NCBI RefSeq assembly: GCF_035582795.1
Contig: NC_134373.1
Location: 33,636,501 to 33,700,500 of the forward strand
Direction: 5' to 3'
From: Mycteria americana
Taxonomy: Eukaryota; Chordata; Aves; Ciconiiformes; Ciconiidae
DNA: 64,000 nucleotides
A program made the translations under genes and the position numbers. Of this stretch, positions 26,201 through 35,300 are shown piece after piece (position 1 is the stretch's first letter; every line of letters starts with the position of its first letter). The notes below the pieces were generated by a model, which had not been told where the DNA came from, searched no databases, and saw only the letters and a list, made by a program, of their open reading frames with translations.

Positions 26201-29200
26201 GGGTGGAGATTCTTACATGGATTTTAGATCCTGGTAGATGGGGCTGGCAGGAAAAGTACAAGAACACTTTAAATACTGCTGACTTATACTACAGTGTGAG
26301 ACCTGATAGCAAGATATGGGTTTGCACCCAGAAAGCCTGGAAAAGGAACCTCCCAAATTTTGAATTGTTTTTTCCTTTTTATTGGCAGCAAAATATCTTG
26401 AAAACTGGGGGTGGGGGAGGGAGCAGGGAGGGGATGGTACTGGAGGCAATGTTCAATGCTTTAAATCAAAAGATAAGAGTAAGGGAAGGAAACAAACAAG
26501 CAAAAGTTTTTTTTTTTGTTTTACCCCCAAGTTTTGCTGGTTTTTTGTTGCTGAATAAGAACATTTTGAGCAAATTTTAACTTGTCTTTATCAACCCTTT
26601 TCCTTGGGAAAAAAAGGCTGATAAATACATTGATGTGCTTCTCTAAGGTGATATTAGTGCTACTGATACTAATAAGGTAGTAATAGTGAAACTCCTCTAG
26701 GTGAGACAGTAGCCCAAACCCATGTGTCCATGACACATTTTGTTCTTGCTAGTGAGGCAGTTGATTAAGGCATTTGCAAGTGCCAGTCCTGCTTTCTTGT
26801 CATGTGAACGCCTGTCTCAAGGCCACCCATTTAGTCCCCTAATTGCTATAAAATCTCTATTTGTCAAGATTTATTTACAGCTCTCTCTCTGTTAGAAGGT
26901 AGATACAAACCCAGGCAGAAGCTAATTATCCTCTCTTTCTTCAGGCTGGGTGCAAGCTCACCATGGTCTTCTTTCAGTATTGCATCATGTCTAACTACAG
27001 CTGGCTCCTCGTGGAGGGACTGTACCTCCACACTCTCCTGGTTATTTCTTTCTTCTCGGAAAGGAAGTTCCTCTGGCGGTTCATCGCCCTCGGATGGGGT
27101 ACTGGTTCTCCTTTCAGTAAGAGTAACTGTGGGTTTGTTTTGCCTTTGGGATGGACTTGCGGAGCAGTAACTAGCTTTTCCAATTGCAGGTGCCCCAGCT
27201 GTGTTTGTGGCTGCATGGGCGACTGCTAGGCAACTCCATGAAAATATTGGGTAAGTTGCGTGGAGGGGGCGAAGGTGACATGCCGGGGGGGAGCTTGCAG
27301 CCCCCCTGCAGGCTGCTCCACAGGGTCCCGCTTCCTGCTCATTCCTAACTACTGGCAGCCAAGCAAACCAACCATCACCCTGCTGTGGTGCGAGCCTGGA
27401 TCCTAGCGTGGCGGGAGTAGATGTCCAGCTGAGCAACCTGAGAAACAGCCTCAAATTTCATGTAAGCATTTTCAAGGGTAGGAGGTAGCCTTCAAGTATG
27501 AATTCAGCCCATGATGTTTTCAGCATCTGTATTTGACTTTCTGATCGGTGAAACTTTGTTCCTTTCTCTTCTCCCTTCCAAAACTTTGAACAGTGGTTGT
27601 ACTTTAAGGGCAGGATGTACTTTTGTCCTGTGCAGGTGGACAGTTTTCTGTCAGAAATGTTGCGCGGCTAAGTGAGAACAGGAAATTAATTTTGTAGGAG
27701 AAGGGAATAGTGGCCTATCTGAAGTGCAAAACAGACTAAACCCCTTTGAAAAGACACCAGTGTTTTGATAACTGACTGCACCTTCTCTTCTATTTTTACA
27801 GGTGTTGGGACATTAACACTAATGCCAATACCTGGTGGATCATTAGAGGCCCCGTAGTTTTGTCTATTTTTGTAAGTCTTTTCTGGGACAAGCAGATTCA
27901 AACTGTATTTTCAAATATTGTGAAGTCAGAGATCATCTACTCAACATGCTTTAGAAGTGTGTTAATGAACTGATCTTAGACATTTGCCTGAACTGGTGTG
28001 ACACATGAATTACTGCTTAAGCAACTTCTGCTCAGCAGGATTTAGTCAGTAACTAATGCCCTGAGGCTAAGTTCACAAGGAAAGCTAGAGTGTCCTCCCA
28101 AGAAGCAAGAGCCTGAAGGAGATCAGGTTTCCACATCCTGTTGATTTCATATGAACTTGGCTGGCTTGTGGAAGCTTGTTTTGGACTGTTTCAAGGAAGG
28201 CTCCGGAGGAGAAACGAAGTGGCTGTACATTTCAGTACAATCGCCTTTGTGTCTCCCGGTCAATGCCCCTCTCAGCAAAGCCAAAACCAACTTGCCTTAC
28301 ATGACCATTAGCTTTTGTTTTCAGCAATGAAAGCAGCTCACAGACTGCACGCACCATATGTTAGTGGACTGCAATTATACTATTATGGTATTGCTCACTG
28401 AAATAAGGCATAGGCATTGAAACTCAGTGTGAACCTGCCCATTACAAGGCAGTAGAGATGTAAAGTACAGTTTGGTACAAATAATACTCAACACCTATGG
28501 TTTGAGCATTTGCTGGTGCTCACCTTCAGAGCCTTAGGTACCAAGGGGCTGGAGCCGCTTCTTGAGGCAGTTGTTCTGCCCAGCCGAGATGTTCTGAGGC
28601 AGACCGCTCTGCAATGATCAATCTGAAACCCTAGTACAGAAACACTCAAGCTGCTAGTTACTCTCAAGTAACCTGCTGACACTCCAAGTGAAAACCCAGG
28701 AGTTGGTTGAGGTTTTTGTGTTGCCAGTAGGAGCCATTATGTTTGCAAAACACAAACTACAACACTTGCATGCTCTCTAGGAAACCCAAGCAGCAGAGAT
28801 GGTGGGTTAAAGTTCTGCTCCCATTTACCACTGAACAATCCTTCACCCCCACAAGACAAGCAGAAGACCACATAAGTGATTCGTGATCAACCTAATGAGG
28901 CCACAGCATTTATTTTTCTTAATGAATCAACCTTTATGCTCCAGGAGCCACTCAGCAATATTTAAATGCCAACAAGGCCCAAGCATTCTGCAAGGTGAAA
29001 AGCACAATCTTAATTTATCTTTTGAGGGCCACCCGCTATCCCCTTCCAAGTTTCCTCAGAATCCCGATCACATCTAGCTTCGCCACTTAAGGCAGGAGCT
29101 GCATGAATGACTCTGCCGCTTTACCTAAAAGAGGCTTTTCTCCAGCCCATGGCCACAGACAAACGAACAGCCAGTCCTTCAGAATTCAGATCTAATCACT

Positions 29201-32200
29201 TTATTCCTCACAGCACACAGCCCTTAGCAGTTCAAAGGGCAGAAAATCAACACCGATAAACTCCTTTGTGCTCCTAGGCTAACATTCATTGCTGTGCTGC
29301 CCACGGGCAATCCCTCCCAGCAGGAATCCCGCCATCCCCCTTTCCCAGTAGTTTTCATCAGCAAAAAGTCCTGTTCAGCCTACACGGCTCATGCCTGGCC
29401 TGATGGGTTAAAAACCCCAGAATCCTCAGACCTGAACCTCCTTTTCCCCCCCAACACCCCCAAAATATTTCAGTCTTTCCTTATGTTCCCCACCCCTAGC
29501 TCCTCCTAGCTCTGCTCCTTTCCTCACCCCTCCCCAGCTCCCCAAACTTCCAGCCCTCTCCAGACACCCTCAGCAGCCCAGACCACGCAGCCACAGTTGC
29601 TCCCTCTTCATCCAATAATTTCGGGAACCCAGGGACATCCTAGGTCTGTCCCATCTACAGTAGACCTGCTTCTCTTAGGGAAACCCACCACCTCAGAGCC
29701 CTGCTCTGACACCCACAGGCACGTACAAGCCGCCACGAAGAGGATGCACGGCTGTTTAAGGTGACACGGCTGCGATGGTGTTTCCGGGCGTGGGGAAGGG
29801 TTAAGGGCCTGCCGTGGTGCAGGGCAGTGCCGGGCGCAGGAGGAGCAGGGCGCTGCCGGAGCCCTGATGCAAAGGTCGGATAAAGCCCAGGTTGCTCCTT
29901 GATGCCGTGGGAGCGAGGAGGTGCTTGGGCCGGTTCTGCCTCCCCTGCTGCTCCTGCTCTTTGCCTGCGGGTCAAACGAGCAGAAACAGCTATTGCTTCA
30001 CCTTCGCTCAAACCGAGCAGCAGATCAGCATTTTTATCTGATGTCCACCCTTCGAGAGGGGGAAAATGCAAAAGGAAGAACTTCAGTGTCGACTCTCTCC
30101 TATCCCCACTTTTAACCATTTTGCCTCCATCATCCCAAACCACGCCGTGTCTTTTGTCAGGGAACAAACAGCATTTGCAGTCCCAATTAGCAAGCGGTAG
30201 CTCCAGTGCTGTCCCTTTGCTGGCATCCAAAGTGCAGCCAGATTGCACAGAGGCTGTCTGAACCCCACAGCCGGAAGGGATCCTACCAGTGCACCAGGTC
30301 TCCCTGCTCTTTGGTGATTTGCCTGGATAATAAGCCCTGATCGTCCCCATAGCTAAAGCCGCAGCAAACCAGCAGGGAAAGCAGCCAGCACCAGAGCCCA
30401 GGGTGGCCGGGCAGACTGGAGAGGCAGCAACAGGGACTGGAATGGGGACAGGGACACAGGCAGGCCAGCCCCAGCCCCTCTATAAATGCCTGCTCAGCCA
30501 AAACACCCCAAACTGGCTCTGCTGATACCTGGCAGTTACATTAAGTGGTTACTAGGCATTTGGTTTTGTTGTTTGGGGTTTTTTTCACATCCTTCCTTTT
30601 GTTTTTTTTCAGGTTAATTTCATTCTTTTTGTCAACATTTTAAGAATCTTGATGAGGAAGCTCAGCTCACCTGAAGGACGGAGCAGTGATTTCAACCAAT
30701 ACAAGTATGTTCCTTACATTGTGACTTTATGCCACGTGAGCCCACCCAAGCTCCTCTTGCTCCTTCTGCACTGGCTTTCCCCTCTGTTTTTATTCTCAGG
30801 AGACTTGCAAAGTCAACACTTCTCCTCATCCCTCTCTTTGGGGTCCACTACATCATCTTCGCTTTTTTCCCTGAAGACGCAAGCAGTGGCACAATGGAAA
30901 TTCAGCTGTTTTTCGAGTTGGCTCTTGGATCATTCCAGGTAATATTTGACAAGCTATTGTATCTTTAAAATAAGAAAAAGAGGTATAACATGTAACTCTG
31001 CAATAGAGCAGAGTCCCAATGGCAAAACCAAGCTGTCTGATTTCCCTTGAAATGCCTCATCCCCATTCAAAAGCTGAAACTGTAGTTCTAATTTTGTGAC
31101 CATGGTGGTTTTATCTTTCAGGGCTTTGTTGTGGCTGTACTTTATTGTTTTCTTAATGGTGAGGTGAGTTTTGTGTATATAACATCCTTTTCTATTGCTC
31201 AAGCATGCCTCATGAATCAGTAAGGATACGTTCTCCAGTGAATTACACATTTTATCTGAGGCTTTTCTTCCCATCTACCTAACATCACTCGTGAAATACC
31301 TCCTAGACTTGGCAAGCCTAAGTAATTGTATGCCAGATGCAAACTTCACCTCTCAACTATTGCAGCCCTTTTGTAAATCAGATAGCATTATTACTGTCTG
31401 GGAACGGAGGGTGGGAGTTCCATCCCGCACACAGTCACACTGACAATCAACTGGTTCTGACGTATGGTGCTATTATCTGTCATCCCATGGCTGACTTCTT
31501 TGCTTGATCCTTGGGAGGGAATTTATCAAAAGCTGTATCCAGTCCAAGTTTATTAGGACTCTTATAAGGTAAAGCTTTTGGAAGAGGTACTGTTTCCTTT
31601 GTAGTCATATGGTAACTCCCAGGCTTCTGGGCTAGAAGTTGCACTCTGAAATGCTCCTGCTGGTAGAGGTGGGGGGAAACATTATCCAAACCTGGGAGAT
31701 CCTGGAAAGGAATCTTTCCTTTCCAGGAAAAAAAGGAAAAAGGAAAAAAAAAAGTATTAGTGCCTAAGTTTGGAAGAAAAAGTCACTTTGAAATGGAGGA
31801 GGGGTTTGAAATACTTTGACTGATCCTTTAACAGAGTTCAGAAAAAGTTGTTTTGAAGAGAAAATCTGCATTTTTTTACCTTAGAGTGCCAAAATGTCCC
31901 ATTTTTATAACTAAAATAAAAATCTTGGAAAAATCTAAACCAAGCACTTACTAAGGCCAGCTAGACTCTGTGAACAGTTTCACCTGCAATTAAACAGAAA
32001 AACAGGTTAACAGAAAATTGTGTGGCTGCAACAACAGTATCACTAGAAGTGAAAAGAAACAGGCCCTACCCTAATCCCTTAAACTGGGGGTTAAATAAAT
32101 AAATCCAAACCTTGGCAAAGGTAACCCGCTCTCCTTTTCCTGTTATACTGCTCTCCGCAATGCAGAGCTCCAAGATAAACTAGCTGAACTAAGTATTTTG

Positions 32201-32393
32201 TGACCTTTCTACCTAGGTTCAGCTGGAAGTTCAGAGAAAATGGAGGCAGTGGCATTTAAGCAAACACTTGCGTCAGCATCTCAGCACCTCAGCAAGTAAT
32301 GGAGGAAGTGGCTTAACTCAAGAGATGCAGATGGTGAGGTCAAGCCCACCAGAGCACTGGAGAGCAACCCTCCAAAGATCAAGCGTGCTTTAA
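11189..32393 (+). CDS. SCTR: SCTR, secretin receptor (class B GPCR), complete, 13 coding exons
   Basis: Family B1 G-protein-coupled receptor for the gut hormone secretin, expected at the plasma membrane and coupled to Gs. Exons: 11189-11233, 15181-15307, 20051-20161, 24120-24223, 24520-24617, 25594-25726, 26945-27098, 27190-27250, 27802-27871, 30613-30704, 30800-30938, 31122-31163, 32217-32393. They sum to 1353 bases, 450 residues plus stop (human 440), with every border GT/AG and in phase. Residues 1-15 are a hydrophobic signal peptide. The ectodomain has the class B disulphide cysteines 36/69, 60/101 and 83/117 plus an unpaired C23. N-glycosylation sequons lie at N46, N66, N100 and N122. 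Seven membrane segments follow from about residue 138 to 390, with [14 protein letters not shown] in loop 1, [13 protein letters not shown] in TM3 and FLNGEVQ at the TM7/helix 8 junction. An in-frame TGA three codons upstream supports the chosen start. Synteny favours SCTR over VIPR or ADCYAP1R1. Confidence 0.97.
11423..11494 (+). repeat. 36-base tandem duplication
   Basis: Two copies beginning ATGCCTCAGTTTCCCC start at 11423 and 11459, each containing TATATAAAGACAG. They differ at only a few positions, so the duplication is fairly recent. Confidence 0.85.
14193..14238. repeat. TG/TA dinucleotide microsatellite
   Basis: Interrupted run of GT, AT and GC alternating purine-pyrimidine steps (GTGTGTATATACATATGCGC and onward). 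It lies in SCTR intron 1. Confidence 0.75.
15023..15061. repeat. Short 20-base tandem duplication
   Basis: GACTGTATTTCAAGGAAAT occurs twice, 20 bases apart, about 120 bases before SCTR exon 2. Confidence 0.75.
15181..15307 (+). CDS. SCTR: SCTR coding exon 2
   Basis: 127 bases after TTTGCAG, ending in phase 1 at GTAAAG. It encodes [20 protein letters not shown], aligning with human LCDVLQVLWEEQDQCLQEL in the N-terminal helix of the hormone-binding domain. Confidence 0.94.
15308..20050 (+). other. SCTR: SCTR intron 2
   Basis: 4.7 kb without a recognisable coding exon or transposon. Its last 125 bases are a degenerate minisatellite that leads into the exon 3 acceptor. Confidence 0.8.
19926..20038 (+). 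repeat. Degenerate 28-29 base minisatellite
   Basis: Four units start at 19926, 19955, 19983 and 20011. Each follows the pattern (C)TTGGGAGA, six variable bases, CATGGTGTTT and a short tail. The array ends 12 bases before SCTR exon 3 and supplies the GTTTTGTTGTTG part of its pyrimidine-rich tract. Confidence 0.8.
20051..20161 (+). CDS. SCTR: SCTR coding exon 3
   Basis: 111 bases after GCCCCCCCAG, phase 1 to phase 1. It encodes [14 protein letters not shown] and HCPEFFQML, the class B signature around the MWDN-SCWP core of the ectodomain. A degenerate minisatellite runs up to its acceptor. Confidence 0.96.
20162..24119 (+). other. SCTR: SCTR intron 3
   Basis: Nothing beyond unique intronic sequence was recognised. 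Several open frames of 60-120 codons are present on both strands without domain features. Confidence 0.8.
24120..24223 (+). CDS. SCTR: SCTR coding exon 4
   Basis: 104 bases after ACCACACAG, ending in phase 0 at GTGAGT. It encodes [20 protein letters not shown], matching human [20 protein letters not shown], with two disulphide cysteines and the conserved tryptophan of the ectodomain. Confidence 0.96.
24520..24617 (+). CDS. SCTR: SCTR coding exon 5 (TM1)
   Basis: 98 bases after CACTGCAG, ending in phase 2 at GTGAGG. It encodes [19 protein letters not shown] and then the hydrophobic rest of transmembrane helix 1. Confidence 0.95.
24618..26944 (+). other. SCTR: SCTR introns 5 and 6 (exon 6 lies at 25594-25726)
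   Basis: Unique sequence apart from a G-rich tract at about 26406-26434. No additional exon or mobile element seen. Confidence 0.75.
25594..25726 (+). CDS. SCTR: SCTR coding exon 6 (loop 1, TM2)
   Basis: 133 bases after TTGTAACAG, ending in phase 0 at GTAACC. It encodes [20 protein letters not shown] and [16 protein letters not shown], nearly identical to the human receptor. Confidence 0.97.
26945..27098 (+). CDS. SCTR: SCTR coding exon 7 (TM3, TM4 start)
   Basis: 154 bases, the usual size for this exon in the secretin receptor family. It encodes [20 protein letters not shown] and the following [14 protein letters not shown]. The GTACTG donor opens a 91-base intron. Confidence 0.97.
27190..27250 (+). 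CDS. SCTR: SCTR coding exon 8 (TM4)
   Basis: 61 bases, the family-typical length, between CAATTGCAG and GTAAGT. It encodes [20 protein letters not shown]. Confidence 0.95.
27802..27871 (+). CDS. SCTR: SCTR coding exon 9 (ECL2, TM5)
   Basis: 70 bases, the family-typical length. It encodes [19 protein letters not shown]. The cysteine and tryptophan are the conserved ECL2 pair, the cysteine bonding to the top of TM3. Confidence 0.96.
27872..30612 (+). other. SCTR: SCTR intron 9
   Basis: Contains a GC-richer patch at about 29740-29990 and a C-rich tract around 29440-29560. A 231-codon minus-strand open frame (29655-30350) spans the patch but shows no domain and is probably composition-driven. 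Confidence 0.7.
30613..30704 (+). CDS. SCTR: SCTR coding exon 10 (TM5, loop 3)
   Basis: 92 bases, the family-typical length, after a T-rich tract and CAG. It encodes [17 protein letters not shown] and then [14 protein letters not shown] of the third intracellular loop. It ends in phase 2 at GTATGT, and a 95-base intron follows. Confidence 0.95.
30800..30938 (+). CDS. SCTR: SCTR coding exon 11 (TM6, ECL3, TM7 start)
   Basis: 139 bases; related receptors usually have about 130 here. It encodes [20 protein letters not shown], then [20 protein letters not shown]. The SSGT stretch in the third extracellular loop is absent from human SCTR as I recall it. Confidence 0.95.
31122..31163 (+). CDS. SCTR: SCTR coding exon 12 (TM7)
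   Basis: 42 bases, 14 codons, [14 protein letters not shown], the strongly conserved end of TM7. Size and phase are typical of the family. Confidence 0.96.
32217..32393 (+). CDS. SCTR: SCTR coding exon 13 (C-terminal tail, stop)
   Basis: 58 codons and TAA. It begins [18 protein letters not shown], helix 8 and its continuation as in the human receptor. The distal tail is Ser/Thr-rich ([13 protein letters not shown]), somewhat longer than the human tail and not conserved with it. No AATAAA lies close behind the stop; the first I see is at 34694-34699, so the 3' UTR end is unresolved. Confidence 0.95.
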   Translation, partial: VQLEVQRKWRQWHLSKHLRQHLSTSASNGGSGLTQEMQMVRSSPPEHWRATLQRSSVL

Positions 32394-35300
32394 CACTGTA
32401 CACCTGGAGGATGCCTCCATGCTCAGATACACATGGTTAAGTCCCATGGACCGTGCTGGGAGTCTTGTGTATGTATCCAAAAGCGGGACTTGGCTGTAGA
32501 TCAATGGTTCTTGAAGCACACCTGTTCATCTATATCCTGTGTAGCACCAGAGTTATTTTGCAAGGCAAAATGGGCCAAAACATTATGCTCTTCCTTGGGT
32601 TTCTGGCCACAGTCATTTGTGTTTCTTTCCACACCAATATTTTTCAGCTGCTATTTCTACCTTAAATGTGACCTTTCATTTTCCATGTGTCTCTCCAACA
32701 TGTTCCAGGCTAAGCCAGGCTGGTGAGTTTTAGATGTTCTCTATTTCTTCTGCTGTTGAAGCTGGGAGGACATTCAATTTTGTATGATGAAGGTTCCGTG
32801 CCATCCTTTAACACAGCTCATGGATTTGAAATGCAAAATTAATTCGTCCCTAAAATTTACCAAGACTCGAAGTCTTTCTGTCATGGTGATGGATGATGGA
32901 CACTGAAAACATAAAGCATGGCTGAGCTAATGCTTCCTATCCATTGCTCAGGTATGCTCCAGTGATGGTGGCAGGTTCAGAGAGTTTCCTTCCTTTGCGT
33001 CTTCTAACAGTGGAGATCTCGGAAATAACAGTGGTCCAATTTGGATTTTTGTATGTTTTTTGAAATGGTAAAAAAAGCTATTCTAGCATATTCCTAGGGT
33101 GACCAAGAAAATTTTAGTGAGATGGCTCTTTCCTATTGCATCTGTACCTCTCAGACTTGTCCTGCTAGTCTTTGAATGGAAGCAATGAAAGCCCTTGGGA
33201 CATTTAAAACTCAGTTGAACTGGACAGTACAAGGTATCTTATGAAAACAACACCATAGTGGCTAGTAAAAATCTCTTTACAGTCTATGATCACTCAGTGT
33301 GCTGAAATCTGCAAGACTGTGCACTGTAATATGCTGTCACAAGGTATCCAAGCTTCTGTTACAGCTTTATGTTCTTAAGGATAAAATTGTTAAGCAAATT
33401 TCCCTGGTTTGAGTTGGAAAAAGATAAAAGGATTAATCCAACAAATGCAATATAGCCTCCTACTTGATTTTGTATCTGCATTTCCCCAGTTGGGGCAACT
33501 CTTACCTGGTTTTCTTCAAGGGCAAAGATGACTGAACAGAAAGCAAGTGGTGTTTATCACACTTCTCCCTCCTCCTGGTCACCTACAAGACATTGGCAAA
33601 ACGCGCGTGGTATGTCAAATGCTGACCGAGCGGCATTCCCCAACCGCTCTGCCAAAACTGCTCTAACGAGCTTTTATTCACACCAAACCCTCACGGTAGA
33701 CTTCTGCCATTTTACCAGGAGACAAACATGCAGAGAAATTCAAAGGATGCTTTCAAAGTTAAATTACCTGTGCAGAAGCAGGTTTTTGAGTGCTATTAGC
33801 ACTTTCAAACCCCGAGACTCAGGAAAAATGTCTTCTTTTCTCTGCTGGTGCCGACAGCTAGACGGCACAGCCTGTGTCCTCCCTGGTGAAGCAGGCACGG
33901 CAGGCAGCAGCACCACTGACGGCAGCCAGGTGAGGAAGGGCACCTTGGCAGGAGGTTCGCTCTGCCCCGTCGGCTTTGCCTGCTGATGCAGGTCACCCAG
34001 CAGCGGGAGAGCTGAACCTCTTTAAAACCAGGGAAAAAAATCAAATACAAAGCAGTGAACTGGCAAGGGTTTCCAGGAATTAATTTTAAACTCACGTTTT
34101 TTGAAATGGCAAGGTTTTGAGTCGACTTTGTCCTTTAAAACTCAGCCAAACCAAGCGGAAGGAAGAGCAGAAGCAGGATCAGTCCCGTGACCGAGGGAGA
34201 AATGAAAGCCCCTCCATGCACATTTGGGTGAAAGATCTCACTTATTGCTGACTTACCCAAGCCAAGCAGAGCCTCCGGCCTTCTCAGGGGTTCACTCTGT
34301 CCCAGCGCATTTAGCAAGTCAGATACTTCCGAAAAGATACAACCATTAGCCTAATTTTCTCTCTGGCCTACAAATAAGACCAAGAAGAGTGAAGCAACTT
34401 GTATGTTCCCTGTCTGAAACATTTATCAGTCAAGCCAAAGCAGATGTTTGTTTTAGATGTAAGTGCCTTCTTCCAGCATAAATGAAGAAATATAGATTCA
34501 GAGATACAATAACATGTAATTAATTACATCTGATGCAATTATTGGCTCTCCCACAAGCCAGTGTAAGAGCTCAGCCCTGCAGTGTGTAGTTAGGACCAGC
34601 ACTGATGGCACAAGGCCGGGTGGAGCCCAGGCTGAGCGTGATACCTATTTGTACAGGAGTCCTGGTGAAACAGGGGCAAACCACACGCCCCGAAATAAAA
34701 CGCTGCTGTTTTTTGTATTTTTAAAAAAGTTCTAGCATAAGTTATGGTTTTACATGGCCGTTTTGATTTTATTTGACGTGCCTGAAATAACCAAAAAAAG
34801 GGAAGTATTCCCAGATTCTGTATTACATGTTTGCTTCAGGCATCGAGCACTGGCCTGGTTTGTATGAAGAGCTGAGGCTCCTTAAAAACCCTTGGATGTC
34901 AGCTGGCATTTGGAGTCCTCAGCTCTTTGGGAAGAGCAAATCCGCTCAGGCAGGTGCCCGAAGCAGGCAGCCCCAGGCCTTACGGTGCCGTGACCTGGAT
35001 GTAGAAAGCTGCTGCCAAACACCATAGTGGGATGGGTTCTCACCTTGCCCATCTTCTGCACAGGTGATGCAAAAGCACCCTTGCCTAGTGGGGATCTCTC
35101 TTGATTAACTGTACTGAAGAAAAGAGCTACTTAGCTCCGGGAACACTGACATGTTTATAAGCAGATGAAGTGGAAAAGGGAAGTAAATCTCAGTAAGCAA
35201 TGCAAAAAGTGGGAGATGAACGGGTGCAAGGCACGCAGACTCCAGCGTCAGTGGCCTGAAACAACTGGCACAGGCTGAACACGACCTCCATATTCAGAGT

